64,000 bases of DNA from Selaginella moellendorffii (taxonomy: Eukaryota > Streptophyta > Lycopodiopsida > Selaginellales > Selaginellaceae): the NCBI RefSeq assembly GCF_000143415.4, contig NW_003314374.1, positions 149,754-213,753 of the forward strand, in the 5' to 3' direction. The position numbers were made by a program, and so were the translations under genes. Position 1 is the first letter of the stretch. Every line of letters begins with the position of its first letter. The notes beneath the pieces are model-generated. The model did no database searches and was not told the origin of the DNA. It was given only the letters and a program-made list of their open reading frames with translations. Positions 21,534 through 34,454 of the stretch are shown one piece after another.

Positions 21534-22797
21534 TCGAGGTCGAGGACTCCGTTCCGGCGAGCTCCAGAGGAAGAACGGAGGAAGTGTCATCTTTTTGGAT
21601 TGGAAGAAATTCCAATCGCGGGGATAGAACTTCTCTTTTAGGAGAAATCCAATCCCTTGGGGATAGAAACTTTGAGGAGGGCATTTTTTGTACAAACATT
21701 GGGGTGTAAATATTACTGTCGGCATCGATTTATTCTATTTATCTCGTTACCTGAAATGGCGAAGAACACGGCACGCAAGTGTATAAATGTTGGGGGGAGT
21801 GTCCAACCGAGTAGTTGTTGTCGTGCAGCTTTTGGGATACATTTCTTCGGACGTGAGCATCGCAATGCAATGCGGCAAAGGACACGTGGACATTAAAAAA
21901 ACAATTTTATTTATTTGTTTTTAGAAAAACCACATGACGAAGAAGACAAGGACCATGGACAAATAGATAATGTTCCCGTACAAAATCTCCTCGTGTTTTT
22001 CCCATTTGATCTCTCTTTTGGGGATTTTTAGCTTTAAATTCTAGTGGAATGGGATGGCTCTGTCAACCACCAGCAGTTGCAAAGCTGAGAAGAAAACAAT
22101 GGAAAAAAAAGCTTCTTTTAGTCCATCAGGATCAGCAAAAGAAAAGAGAGTGATCGATCGATCGAGCGATCAATCGCGCAAGTCGTATAGAGCATGAAAG
22201 TAGTAGAGAATAGATTGATTCGTAAGTTACTATACAGTCATGTTATAAAAGTGGAAGCAACGCAGGAGCCGAGGGAGAGAGCTATACAAAAAAAAAATCC
22301 ACTCACTGCCTTTCTTTACTTCATCTTCTCTCGATCCCGGAGCTAAAAAAGAGAGGGAGGAGAAAAACAAAGGAGAAAACAAAGCTGACGAACATGGAGG
22401 CACAAGCCGCGAAGAGAGAGAGAGAGAGAGAGAGATAAGAAAGATGGAAATGGAGGGAGACTCGCGAAACAAAGGATATAATACATTACCACCACCGCCG
22501 CGCCGCCACCGTCGCCGCATCGATCACCACCACCATCGCCGCCTCCACAAAGTAAAGCTTGTTCTCGTCTCTTCTTCGTTGGCTCCGTGTCTCACTTCCA
22601 AGTGCTCTAAAAACTCTGCTGCTTTTGCTCTCGTCACTGTGATGAACTGAGGAAAACTCCTGCTGCTCTGCCGGTTGATGAAACTCTCACTTCTCTTTTC
22701 TTTTCTTATGTCTGTCGGTCGAAGAAATCCTCCCCTCTCTGCCGTGCGACCGGGAGGAACTTTTCCCTTTCTTTTCTCCTTGTTTGCTCGTCTTGAA
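21534..22797. other. Intergenic, convergent 3' regions
   Basis: Between the lipase and the PYL receptor stop. Contains a GA microsatellite (about 22415-22436) and proline/histidine-coding low complexity near 22485-22550. No gene is supported. Confidence 0.45.
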
Positions 22798-23918
22798 TCA
22801 CGGACTCCTGGAGGCCAAAGTTAGGTGCTCGACGCTTGTCTGCAGCGCAAGCCTCTCCGACACATCCGCCAATGATTTGAGGTTGCACTTGATCACTGTC
22901 TCCACGAAGAAACATGTGTCCTCCTTACTGTTCCCTTCGGGAGTGTCCACAACGTACGACTCGATCGCCAATGTCCCGGGCCTACCGTTGATCATCTCGG
23001 AGTGGAGCGTGATTATAGACCAGTAATTCTGAAAGAAAAGATCCACTGCTGTGAGATGATGATGAAAGATAGCATTCACGAGCTGTAGAAAAAGGAAAAT
23101 CCAGCCGACACTGTGCGAGTGAAGCGAGGGAGATAACGAAGCGATAAGAAAAATAGTTTAAGAGAAAAAGAAAACAAGAGGAAACTTCGAGAAACTTTGG
23201 ATGAGATGGGATAGATGGGAAGACCAATTCGAAAAGAAAAGCGAGAGCGAGAGAAAGAAGAAAAGTGTACCTTGAGTCGATGATCTCCTCCAAGGATCCG
23301 GTAACTAAAGATGTGCTCCTCCTCGTCCAGGATCTCCAGCCTCTCGGTGCTGCTCGTGGCTGGAAGCCCCGTTACCACATTCACGTTTCGGATGCTCCCG
23401 ACTTTGCCATCGCCATTCACAGTGCAGCTCTGGATGAATCTCTTGTAGCCTTGCGGTTGGTCAAATCTCCGGACGAGCGACCACACCTGCGCAAGAACAA
23501 AAGAGAGAAAAATCTCAGCTAGAGAGTAAGATCAAGCGCTCTTGGTTGTGAGAAATCGAGAGAGATAGGTGTTTGGGAGGTGACAAGAAGTCGAGAGATC
23601 GCAAAGAATGGATGCTTGGATGCTTGGTTGTGAGTAATCGAGAGAGCTACACCCTTTGGAAGAAAGAGGAGTTTGTTAGATCACTAGAATGCAAGAAAGC
23701 AAGCAATGTACTACACAGATTTCACGAATCTCGCACCAAATTCCTAGAACAGCACGATCTCCTAGCAAATTCCTAGCGAGGAGAGTGAGTGGGCTTACCA
23801 GCTGCACGGGCGCATTGATGCGTTTGATGAGGATGGATCCACACTGATACTCTTGCATCTCGTGCTTGTGGTAGCGCCATATGTGCTCCTCCTCCCTAGA
23901 CAATGCGTTGCTGCTCAT
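22798..23918 (-). CDS. PYL: Abscisic acid receptor, PYR/PYL/RCAR family
   Basis: Three exons, 23799-23918, 23271-23486 and 22798-23028, give 188 residues, the normal size of the family. The START-like fold is complete: [38 protein letters not shown] with the ABA-coordinating Lys in GYKRF, the gate loop [24 protein letters not shown], the latch [24 protein letters not shown] and the C-terminal helix [16 protein letters not shown]. It resembles subfamily I (monomeric PYL7-10 type) most. When ABA binds, gate and latch close and the receptor inhibits clade A PP2C phosphatases, releasing SnRK2 kinases; it acts in cytosol and nucleus. The gate Ser is replaced by Thr. The start at 23918 is chosen over an upstream in-frame Met because the leader in front is low complexity (GA-rich 5' UTR). 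Confidence 0.95.
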
Positions 23919-24885
23919 CTCATCGATCGATCGATCCCTTCCCCTGCTAGAGCGGCTAGAGCTCTCACTCGCTCGTTCGATTAGAACCCTAGAAAACCAA
24001 AAGGGAAGAAAAAAACGAGAGAGAGAGAGAGAGAGAGAGGGTAAAAAAAAACAGAAGAGCAATTTTCGTGGATAATAAAAACTTTCCAGGTAACACCTGT
24101 ATCAGATGTTACCGCTCCCACGAAACGACCTATACGGTCCCACGCGCATCAAAGAGTAGAAAGTCGCCTTCCCCAGCCAGGGGGAATATTCCCCACCTCG
24201 CGGAAAAGAATAATTTCGTGCTTGGCTTTTCAGGCCCATCAAGAGCTTCACATGCTTCCCTTGTGCACTGCCTTTCACGCTTCTTTCCTTGGAAGCTACC
24301 TCCTTTAGAAATAAACTTAACTTCTTCTTCATCCATTTGCTTCTTCCATTTTGGAGATCTCGATCGATTCAATAGCTTCATCGATTCTATGGTCGCTGAG
24401 AGCTTGGTCGATTCAAAGATCACGGGGCAAGGAGAAACTCTTCGCATAAGAAACCAAAGTTAAAAGTTTCCAGTCAAAAAACCAAGCTGAAGCGTTCTTT
24501 CAAACTTGACACAGTAGCTCGCGAGCGATTGTCTCGGTCAAAACCTCGAGTCTGGGATTAATAAACAAAAGCAAAGCTTTCTCTACACAAGCTGGAGCTT
24601 ACCTTGCAGCTAAGTATGACTTTGAGGACGATGAAAGACGACGAACGATCCATTCTTCGAGGCTGTCCACGCATGAGATCGCTTGGGGCCAACCAGATCC
24701 TTCCGCAGGCCGCTTTCAGCCACCCCCCTCATCTATGTGAATTCGTCAATTCCTTTTTTCCTTTGTGTCGTTATCCCTGGAAGAGTTTGGTAAGTGAAGT
24801 ATGCGTTCCTTCGAAGGGGGAACAATAAAAGGTATGAAAGGGAAGGAGCTTACCAGCTTTTATTTGTTTCTTTTCTTGCGAACAC
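23919..24885. other. PYL promoter/5' UTR and p24 3' region
   Basis: Contains a GA microsatellite (about 24018-24040) in the presumed PYL 5' UTR. No gene, RNA or repeat is recognised between about 24060 and 24885. Confidence 0.45.
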
Positions 24886-25819
24886 TTAGACCCTGGAGCT
24901 CGCAAACCTCTTCTCGAAAAGCCTGCGCAGTAAATAGACTTGGAGCAGGCTTGCAGAGATCAAGGCCGCGGACTCCACCACGGCTTTATAAACCACTCGC
25001 TTGCTCATTGCGTTGTTCACTGCAAGCACCATAAAACCGGAGCCGAGTCCAAACACGAGCCAGTCAGTCAGTCCCCTTGGACGGGAAACAGAGAACAAAA
25101 ACGAATTTAAGAGCCAAGCGACAATGCACTTACAGACGGATTGACGCTCAGTCTGAGCTTGCAGCCAGTGCTGCTCGAAAGAAACACTGTAGAGAGCCTC
25201 CTCAAGTCTCGCGATCTGTCCCATCAGTGGGTCAATGTGGTCTGCAAAGCAACGAGCGTGACCAAAAGTTCATGAAAAAAAAAAAGAGAGAATTTTGTTC
25301 TTACCATCCTTTGCATGATCGTCCGGCGGGGGAAAGTGGCCAACGTAAACGTCGAAAGCAATGGTTTCGTGAACTGGAGAGAGGTTGTGGAAGCAAAACT
25401 TGTAGAGGCCTTTGCTATGTGCCACAAACTGGCCCTTTTCCTCGGGCTTGTTGCGAACATCATAGGCTTGAATGCCTCCAGGCCCCTCGACCTGGCCAAA
25501 GAACACAAAAAAGAACCATAAGACTTTGCTGTGATCCATGAAAAAAAAATCCAAGCACTGCTTCTTCTAAGCTAGAGATTTCCTTCCTGTGCTAGACGAT
25601 TACCACTAGATCCACGCCGGCTTGCTCGAATGCCCAGGTACTGTCCGATTTGACCACCACGTACGAGACATGGACCAAATCGCCGTCATACTCCACCGGA
25701 TGAGCGAAGCACTCCTTCCTGTCGATCACGAATCGCAGCGCCTGTGCGGAGGTCGCCGAGAGGAGAAGAATTGAGAGAGCCAGCGGCAGCAGCGGCAGCG
25801 CCATCGTGAATCGCGCCAT
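24886..25819 (-). CDS. p24 family transmembrane cargo receptor (emp24/GOLD)
   Basis: Four exons, 25604-25819, 25305-25491, 25134-25241 and 24886-25019, join in frame to 214 residues, the usual p24 length. A signal peptide (MARFTMALPLLPLALSILLL, ending near AQA) is followed by the GOLD domain with the two conserved cysteines (RKECFAHPV and YKFCFHNLS) and HETIAFDVYVGHF. A coiled-coil stretch (DPLMGQIARLEEALYSV) precedes one membrane helix (VVESAALISASLLQVYLL) and a short basic cytosolic tail (RRLFEKRF) with COPI/COPII-type signals. p24 proteins cycle between ER and Golgi and help sort cargo. The tail suggests the beta subfamily, but that is a guess. The gene starts 56 bp after the stop of the next gene on the same strand. 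Confidence 0.92.
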
Positions 25820-25875
25820 GATCTCTCCTATAAACCCTAAATAGGGTTCTAATGGGCCAAACGCGCTTCTTTTCT

Positions 25876-26329
25876 TTAGTTTTTTCTCTTCGCCTCGATC
25901 CAGGGATCCGGCTCCTGGCCAAATCCGCTGCTCGGATCTTCCCAATTCTCGCGCGAATCACCGTCGGCCCTGCGGCTGCCGTGCTGCGCGATGTATTCCT
26001 TCATCCAATCCTGCCTCTTCTTCTCGTGCTCTTCGATGCCGAAGATTATGTCGAGCATCGTCCCGGTGGTGCCGTAGATGAGCAGTGGCGCCAGCGATTT
26101 GCGTTTCATTCCCACTGGAATCGCGGCAAGCGCCCCCACAACCGAGAAGAGCCACCAGCTGCGAGGTAGTAGCAGAGATTTTCAGCAAATGTGGCTTCAA
26201 ATCGATCGATCTCTACCTGCGAAATGGAACCTCCTTGTCAAGATCGATCTCCGGAGGGAGCTGATCCAGAAGCTCCTCGATCTCCCTCTGCTTTTGGCGG
26301 CTCCTCTCGGTGCCCAACACGCTCCCCAT
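25876..26329 (-). CDS. Small conserved two-helix membrane protein (hypothetical)
   Basis: Two exons, 26217-26329 and 25876-26158, join in frame (TTTCGCAG|GTAGAG donor, CTCGCAG|CTGG acceptor) to 131 residues. A charged N-terminal helix (RSRQKQREIEELLDQLPPEI) is followed by PFRRSWWLFSVVGALAAIPV (first hydrophobic helix), a basic loop GMKRKS, a second hydrophobic helix (APLLIYGTTGTMLDIIFG) and a charged tail (EEHEKKRQDWMKEYI) ending in DPWIEAKRKN. The two closely spaced short helices with charged ends resemble small mitochondrial or ER membrane factors; the family is not recognised. Exon 1 starts at the Met at 26329. It is tightly packed between Fd-GOGAT (stop 26522) and p24 (start 25819), both on the same strand. 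Confidence 0.75.
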
Positions 26330-26521
26330 TGCTCCCTAAAACCCTAGCAATCCCCCCAAGGATTTTTGAAAGCTTCTAAGATGAACGGAGGAGATTAATA
26401 TTTCACGTACACAAGCCAATGTACACGTTCCCTCTCTCGTGTTCTTCTCATGGTACTCGAGCCATACTCGAGCCACCATTGCGAGCGAGGAAACTGTCGA
26501 TCGATCCATCGAATGGAGCGA

Positions 26522-29500
26522 TCAAGCCGATTGTGGAACCAGCTGCTCGGCGATGGTTTCATCGCTGAATGCTTCGTTTGCTTCCGGCGTGTCTTCCTCG
26601 CTGGGCGGAACGAGCTGCCAGAACTTTGGAAGAAATGCGTCCCAGTTTTGGAGAATATGGATTGCTCTGCTGCTCCCAGTCTTGTCCTGCGTAGCGCGAC
26701 GAAAACAATGAGAAAAACCATTCCAGTACCTTGTAAAACAAGAGTAAAGAGTGTTCTCTCTTCTTACCACATGAGCTTGGATCAGTCGACGAAGCTGGAC
26801 TTGTCCCGCGGGAGCGGTCACTCTTTGCATCCTTACAATCTCTTTGTTCACCTGTTAAGTTTGAAAGAGAACTTAGAACGGCGAATCCAGAAAGTTCTTC
26901 ACTCGTGTACCTTTGGGGTGAGCGTGTCATCTTCGTCCAGGAAATATGCCAAGCCACCGGTCATACCAGCACCGACGTTTCGGCCAACTCTGCCCGACGA
27001 AACGTTAAAACACGAAAGAGAAAAGAAAAGTTTGTTTTTCTTACTTTCCGAGAGAGACTACGCAGCCTCCAGTCATGTACTCGCAGCAGTGATCCCCGGC
27101 ACCTTCCACAACAGCCTCCGCGCGGCTGTTTCGAACCGCAAATCGTTCGCCAGCCTTCCCGCGTGCATAGAACTGGCCTCCAGTAGCTCCATAGAGGCAT
27201 GTATTGCCAATGATTGTGGAGTCCTCAGGCACGAAGCCGGTCTTCTCGGGTGGAGTAATAACTAGCTCCCCGCCAGCCATTCCCTGAAACAAAACATTTT
27301 CTTTCTTCTTTTGAATGATAGAAGAGAAAAGTCAGTAAGTCACCTTGCCAACGTAGTCATTAGATTCTCCAATAAGCCGGATGTTCATCCCCGGAGTCAA
27401 GAAACACCCAAAGGATTGGCCTGCGCTGCCAATAAATCTACGCAGAAAACGCATGTGTGAGAGATAATTCGAAAGCACGCATACATGCGCACTTACGTTA
27501 TGTTCAACTGTCCAGCGAAACCAGTGTCGCCGTAAGCTTTGGCGATGGAGCCTGCAATTCGTCCACAGACTGCACGATCGACATTATAGATCTTGAATGT
27601 CTTGGATATCGTCTTCTCGTCAGCGATTGCCTCCGAGATCTGAAGCATGCAAGCGTTATATACAGTGTAAAGATGATAACAAATGATGATAACAGATACT
27701 ACCTCAGGATCAGCCAACACCACATCGTCAAGTACAGGTCCGTTGGTATGAACATTTTGACGCCTTATTTGGGTGCTTGAAAGCTTTGGCAACCCAGCGT
27801 TCTGTAATGCACGAACTTACAGCGAGCGAAAGGGTACAAAATAGAAAGAATACCGATAGCAAGTAACTCAAGTCGAGTAGTCGCGTTTTTACGAGGGGAA
27901 CATGTCTTGGTTGCAAAAGCTCCGTTCTTCCAATGACGTCGTCGAGCTTTTCATAGCCAAGATGAGCAAGCAGGCCCCGCACCTATTTATAAAAAATGAT
28001 GAGAGTATGGACCAAATACAATCCATTACCAAAGAAAACTCCTACCTCTTCAGCAACGTACAAGAAGAAATTACAAAGATCATTTGGTACTCCGGGAAAT
28101 CGAGCACGCAACTCTTCCCTCTACGCATTGTTTAGAAAAGCTTCATCAAAAGAAAATAATCACGTCCTGAAGAAAGTTACCTGACTAGCAACACCAACTG
28201 GGCAATTGTTGGTATGACAGATACGAGCCATGATGCATCCCGTTGCTATCATCGCTACCGATCCAAATCCATATTCATCAGCTCCCATAGCAGCAGCCAT
28301 CAAAACATCCATGCCGCTTTTAAATCCACCATCGACACGAAGAACAACTCGTTCCCGAAGCCCATTCAACAAGAGAGCCTGACGGAGAAAGAACAAGAAA
28401 TAAAGAGCTTAAATTCAAGAAAGTTTGAAAAGTTTGTTCGAACTGCACCTGTTGTGTCTCTGTCAACCCGAGTTCCCAAGGGCCCCCGGCATGCTTTATT
28501 GAGCTGATTGGACTGGCCCCAGTTCCACCGTCGTGTCCAGATATCTAAAGACAAAACGTAAGTTGGCAACAAAGGTTGAAACAAATTGAAACGCACCTGT
28601 ATAATGTCTGCATTAGCCTTGGCAACACCGCTTGCTACAGTGCCAATACCCGCCTCTGCAACAAGCTTCACAGATACTTTGGCACGGGGATTCACCTGTC
28701 AACACAATGCATGAGAAGCGGAACGACAAATGTCGAACACGTACCTGATGAAGGTCAAAAATTAGCTGTGCTAGATCCTCGATTGAGTAGATATCGTGAT
28801 GGGGAGGAGGAGAAATAAGTGGCACACCAGGTTTGGAGTTTCGCAGGACAGCAATGTAAGTACTAACTTTCTTTCCAGGCAATTGGCCACCTTCCCCGGG
28901 CTTAGCACCTTGTGCAATCTTAATTTCGAGCTGGTCCGCATTCGCCAAAAACGTTGGCGTGACACCAAAGCGTCCAGACGCAACCTTAACACCCGAATAC
29001 CAGTTTAAATGAGATCTCTGAAAACGACTGCGCACCTGTTTGATCACACTTGTCGCGGTATCCCCATTTTGCAATCCTCTAAGATGTGGTAATGTCGGCG
29101 AATAACCATCCACTACGTCCGTCAAATGCCTCCAGCGTACAGGATCCTGAAACGACAATTGGTATTCCACCATAAAAGAACGAAAATATACCTCGCCTCC
29201 TTCGCCCGAATTTGATTTGCCACCTAGCCTGTTCATTGCAATTGCAATCACCTCGTGTGTTTCCCTCGAAATAGCTCCTAGGGACATGCCTCCAGTACAG
29301 AAGCGTTCCACGATACTGGTGGCAGGTTCCACTCTTGACAGTGCAATGGGTTCTCTGTCGCTTTTTAAAGTAAGGAGATCCCGAAGAACCTGTAAATCAA
29401 GTTGGGACGCTCAAGAAAATGATTCTGAACAGAAACACCAGACTACTCACATTTACAGGGCGGTCACTCAGGTGGTTTTGATATACAGCATACGCGCTCT

Positions 29501-32500
29501 CATTCTTCTCACGGACTGCTTTGTGAAGAAGCTTCGACATCTCTGGGTTATTTCCGTGATATTCGGCTGGAACAAAAGAATGTTAGAACAAACAATAATT
29601 TCATATTCAAACATTACCCCCATTTCTAAACTGAATAAATCCATAGTTTTCGAGTTTTTTGGCTCCTTCGTCCGACAAGCCTTTGGCCCAAAATGATACA
29701 GATTCACGAGCGAGCTAAATTGCGTAAAGCATCCTTTTAGTTAAGTAGGGAAAAATAAAGCAAACAACGAGCCAATCAAATACCTCATCTAAAGTCACTC
29801 CTCCTATACGTGAGACGCTTCCCCTAAACGCGGTATCTACAACTTCTTTTCCAAGGCCATAAATTTCAAAAATTTGTGCTCCACAGTAGCTGCAAGAACG
29901 ATTAAGCGTTAATACGAAAATATCTTGTGGAAGTCTTAACGAACAAACCTTGATAGAAGAGAAATTCCCATCTTCGAAAGAATTTTTAACAGGCCAGCTC
30001 TAACCGCCTGGTACTACAATGTTAGTATACATGTGTTAACAAGACAAAGATCTTCACCTTGCGAAAATTCTGCTGCGCCTGTTCTATTGTCACGGTGGGT
30101 ATTTTACCATTTTTCATCAGCCCAACAGTTCTGTTGCTCAGACGCCATTGCCTACACGTTTCTAAGGCCAAATAAGGACAAATTGCACTGCAACAGGTTT
30201 AACAAGTTTAGAGTGATAAAAGAAGACAAAAGCAGAATGCGCAACATTACCTGGCACCATAGCCAACAAGGCATGCAAAATGGTGTGTACTGAAACATTG
30301 AGCAGTATCAGCAATAAGAGATGCTGAAGTGCGAAGTCCGTTCTGAATAAGGTGGTGGTGTACTGCTCCTACCGCAAGCAGCATCGGTATGGCAGGCTTA
30401 GTGGCTACCTGCACTTCAAACGAGCGTTTAATACCTAACACTTTAGCCACTATGGAGACAAGCATACCAGGTCATTTGCTCTGTCGCTCAAAATCAAAAG
30501 CTGTGATCCTCCACGTACAGCCTCATCAGCAACTTCACACAGCTTGTCCAGTGCAGAAGAAAGTGATCCTTCGAGTCCATTACTAATGTCAAAGAACGTT
30601 GGAATTGTCGAAGCCTTCAAAACTGGATCCGTCTTCAAAGTTTCGAGCTCTCCTTCGTTCAATACCGGGCTCAGTAACTTCAGCTGCACATGCAAGACAA
30701 TAGCCGGATGATTAAACTGCAACTATAACCCGCACCTGAGCAGCATTCTCAGCTTTTGGTTCCAGAATGTTTTCTCGCTTCCCAATATTGACGTCAAGAG
30801 ACATCACAAGTCCCTCCCGTAAAGGATCAATAGCAGGATTTGTTACCTGCCAAAAATTAATCTTTATGTCCATCCAAAGCCAATAGCTCTAGTTACCTGA
30901 GCGAATCTTTGCTTGAAATAGTCATACAGCATATGACCTCTCTGAGACAGAACAGCCAGAGGGATATCGTCCCCCATACAAAACGTCGGCTCTTTGCCTT
31001 GCGATGCCATGTTTTCTATAACCATTTGGACATCCTCAGATGAATACCCAAATGCCCTGAAATTTAAAGACATGAGCACATGTAAACCAGCATAAAACAA
31101 TAAACGGCTTACTGTTGTCTCTGAAGGAGCTTATCAGTGTCCATAAACGGTTCAGCTGAAAATTTACAAACGGGAAGACTACGGCTTTTCTCATCCAGCC
31201 ATTGGCGATAAGGATGTGAAAGAGCGACCCTCTTTTTCACCTCCGTATTTTCGGATACCTGTAGTAGCTTCATCACGTTATTACAAATGCAAAGCATGTT
31301 CTTCTTCTTGCCTTTCCAGAGTTCAAGTCTATGGCTATCATCATCCCAGGGCCTAAACGACCTTTAGAGATGATATCAGAATCCGGAATCGGGAGAACGC
31401 CCACCTATGTAAGGACATGGTTGTAGTTCTCGTCAAGTATAGCTAAAGGTAACGTGCTTCCATACCTCAGAAGCGACATACAGCATTCCATCCTTCGTTT
31501 CCCAATATCGAGCAGGACGGAGCCCGTTTCGATCAAGGCAAGCACCAACCGTCCTCCCATCACTTCAAATACATACGTTAAGGAACGTCTTCCTTTGAAA
31601 AAAATTAGCTTGTACCTGAAAAGGAGCAATGCAGGTCCGTCCCATGCTTCCATCTGGCCTGTGTAATACTCGTAAAAGTCAATAACCTGGTACAGACCGG
31701 AGAAATAAGTAACAAATCAGCTGCTGTTGGCATAACAAACCTCCGGATACTTGATGGACAGTGTAGGGTGATTTTTGTAAGCCTCTGGAACGAGCATCAT
31801 CAGAGTTGCTTCCGGGGTTCGTCCGCTCCTCATTAAAAGCTGAGATAGATTACTTTTAGAGGCTGTTCAGTTCGAAATAAATAGCATACTTACTTCAGCA
31901 GCCATGTCAAGGTTGGCCGAATCAGAAGCCCTGGGATTTCCAAAAGGTCGAAGTTCCTCCTCTCTCCCCCGCCAGACGGCACATTTTAGAGAGGCCTCTC
32001 TTGAACGCATCCAGTTAAGATTGCCCTTCGCAGCTATCACTGTAAGATGAAGATTCACGACGCTCAGAAAGCGCTGCTTACCTGAAGTGTGTTGATCTCT
32101 CCGTTATGTCCCAAGAATCTCATCGGTTGAGCTAGTGGCCATTTCGGGTTGGTGTTTGTGCTGTACCGTCTGTGATAAATCGCAAAAGTTGATGTAAAGC
32201 TCTTCTCGCGGAGGTCCAAGTAAAACTGGCCAAGGACTTCCGACCGCAACATTCCCTTGTAAACGATGGTCTGAGCAGACAGGGAACAAAAGTAGCACTC
32301 GTCCCCCCATGCTTCTCCTTCGATTTCCCGTTCGACCAGCTTTCTCGATATATACAGCTCCCTTTCAACATCCTCCACCGTACTCTCGCCACTGACCTTG
32401 ACAAACACCTGTTCAATTGTTGGAAGGGCCATTTTCGCGTAGTATCCGACGACTGAAACGTCAACTGGAACTTTTCGCCATCCCAGAATCTCGAGGCCTT

Positions 32501-33220
32501 CACGATTGAAGACTTTGCAGATAGCTAGAAACGAAACCCGAAAAAAAAATACCGAGAGAAAGTCAACTATAAGATGTCGCTCAAATCCTATGAAATTCAC
32601 TCACCTTCTTTGGCAGCGATGGCCGACGCTTCGTCTCGTGGAAGAAAAACCATTCCCACTCCAGAGTTGGACTGATCGGGCAAAGGGAATCCTTGCTCCT
32701 GAAACCAGCTGTTAAGCATGTCCCAAGGAATTCTCGTCATTAAACCGGCACCATCTCCAGAATCGCTATCGGCACCACAGCCGCCGCGATGCTCCATGCA
32801 GCCAAGGGCTGTCAGTGCATCCTCGATAACTTTGTGAGAGGACTCTTGCTTGGTGCTGGCTATAAACCCCACGCCACACGCATCGCGTTCCGCTAGGATG
32901 TCTTCTAGATCGGCCACCTAGAATTTCATCCATGAAAGTTTTGCTAGAAGAGAAAATTCGCGTACCTGGAAGCGTGATGGCGAAGAATCCCTGCTTTTGA
33001 GAGACTGTGCGCGAGTGGAGCCATCGGGAAGAGCCTGCGCCCATGCCCGATATCGATTGTCGCAGGGATTATGGAGAAATCGTCGTTGCAATCCACCGAA
33101 TGCTGAAAACCTGGTCCTGGCGGCGATAGCAATCGAGCTCGAGCGCCCGGCGGCAGCTCCACGAGAATCTTGGAACCTGGAAACGTAGAGAGTAGGGCTA
33201 TTTGCCAGATACACAGCCAT
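26522..33220 (-). CDS. GLU1: Ferredoxin-dependent glutamate synthase
   Basis: A large gene with roughly thirty small exons from 33220 to the stop at 26522, about 1,600 residues as usual for Fd-GOGAT. Exon 1 (32966-33220) is a transit peptide. Exon 2 opens at the processing site with the catalytic N-terminal Cys of the glutaminase domain ([11 protein letters not shown]; then [16 protein letters not shown]). Others are the central domain ([14 protein letters not shown] region near 31800), the FMN-binding synthase domain ([41 protein letters not shown]-like region near 28510), the 3Fe-4S cysteines ([17 protein letters not shown], about 28190-28260) and the GXGXG domain ([19 protein letters not shown], about 27045-27290). 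The C-terminus [19 protein letters not shown] is typical. There is no NADH subunit, so it is the ferredoxin form acting in the stroma to make two glutamates from glutamine and 2-oxoglutarate. Broken copies lie at 40-49 kb. Confidence 0.96.
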
Positions 33221-33776
33221 AGCGCGATTGAGCTGGAATCGATCCTGGTGATGAGAGAAGACGCCGCCTCCTAATCTAGCATTAGCCCAGCTCCATCCAC
33301 CGATCGACCGAAAGGAGCCCCCTTAGGTAAGGGGAGAGAAAGCACACAAACAATATCGTCCTTCTGACAAGGAATGAAAAAAATTATAGGAATGCGCTAC
33401 ATGGTTGGAAATCATGCCACGTGGCAACACGTAACCTAAACTCTATAAGTTCTAATATAAAAAATATAACTAAAAGTTAAGCATAGAATATTCTTACATA
33501 GCTCACACATATGGTTAAGTTATAAGGCAATAAAAAAGTTCTTAGATGAAGTAATGAAGGTTTCACACCACACTATAGTGAATAACAATCTTTTTGGCCA
33601 TTGGCATTTTGATTGTTCTAAAAACAGTTTTCATGATTTATTTAATTATTAGTTTTAATCTATAAGAGGTATAAGTTTATATTATTATAGCATTAAGGTT
33701 AATGTCTCTATCAAAGAGTAATACAATCTTAAAATAATAAAACTCTTAAAAAATATTTAATATTATTGCATTTATT
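33221..33776. other. Fd-GOGAT upstream region grading into AT-rich DNA
   Basis: The first 140 bp are presumably the Fd-GOGAT promoter and 5' UTR. From about 33370 the composition becomes strongly AT-rich with no recognised feature. Confidence 0.45.
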
Positions 33777-34277
33777 TTATTTTGGAACATGTTTGTTTGA
33801 TGGTATTATAAACAGCAATATATCCATTATCCTCAACACATGCCATTTATTGATCCAGTAAATATTATATGACCATATCACATTAAAATGTTTATCATAC
33901 ATTACAAGATTTTCATCATTTTGGATCCTTAAAAAACACATATCTTCTAAATTATCAGTATTAGTAGTCCAAACAACAGTTTTACCACTATATAGAACTA
34001 AATTACAATCTAATTGCATATGCAAAGAATAATTTCTATTAGGAGATTGAAAAAATTCACCACTATATAGATTTGAAAATCTTGAACAATCTTTTAAACT
34101 TCTAATGCATGTGTACTTCCAAATGCAATCAACTTTGGTTTGAATTTCATCAATTATAAATCTGTTTATTGACTGCTTTAATATTAATATCAATCTTTTC
34201 ATTAGTGTTTTCAACTGTATATTAAATGCTATACCTGCCACAAATTTTTTTAAAAAAATCACGTTGTATAATCTAAC
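33777..34277 (-). pseudogene. Bulb-type (mannose-binding) lectin fragment
   Basis: An AT-rich open frame whose translation has the bulb-type lectin signature twice: MQLDCNLVLYSGK followed by TVVWTTNTD, and RIQNDENLVMYDKHFNVIW. These match the QxDxNxVxY sugar-binding repeats of GNA-like lectins, though the first site has Cys where Gly is usual. It is preceded by GEFFQSPNRNYSLHM. There is no signal peptide, and the frame is cut at its 5' side by the LTR retrotransposon starting at 34278, so the native start is lost. Composition differs sharply from the GC-rich gene island. Continuation beyond 39212 was not recognised. Confidence 0.7.
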
Positions 34278-34453
34278 TGTGAGGGCCAAGTGTACGGCTA
34301 CGATGCCGTATACTAATATTAGCGTAGTGGATTTTGGTAGCCGTCAGATTGGTTTCAATCCAGACCACTCGCTCCTGTATATAAACTAGGGTTTTTGGGT
34401 TAATTGATATGCACACATTTCTGTATTCCCTTTCCATATTCCATGCACACACA
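34278..34453 (+). repeat. 5' LTR
   Basis: 176 bp, TGTGAGGGCC...ATGCACACACA. Contains a TATA-like TGTATATAAACTAGG (about 34375-34390), the likely core promoter of the element. Confidence 0.95.
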
Positions 34454-34454
34454 T

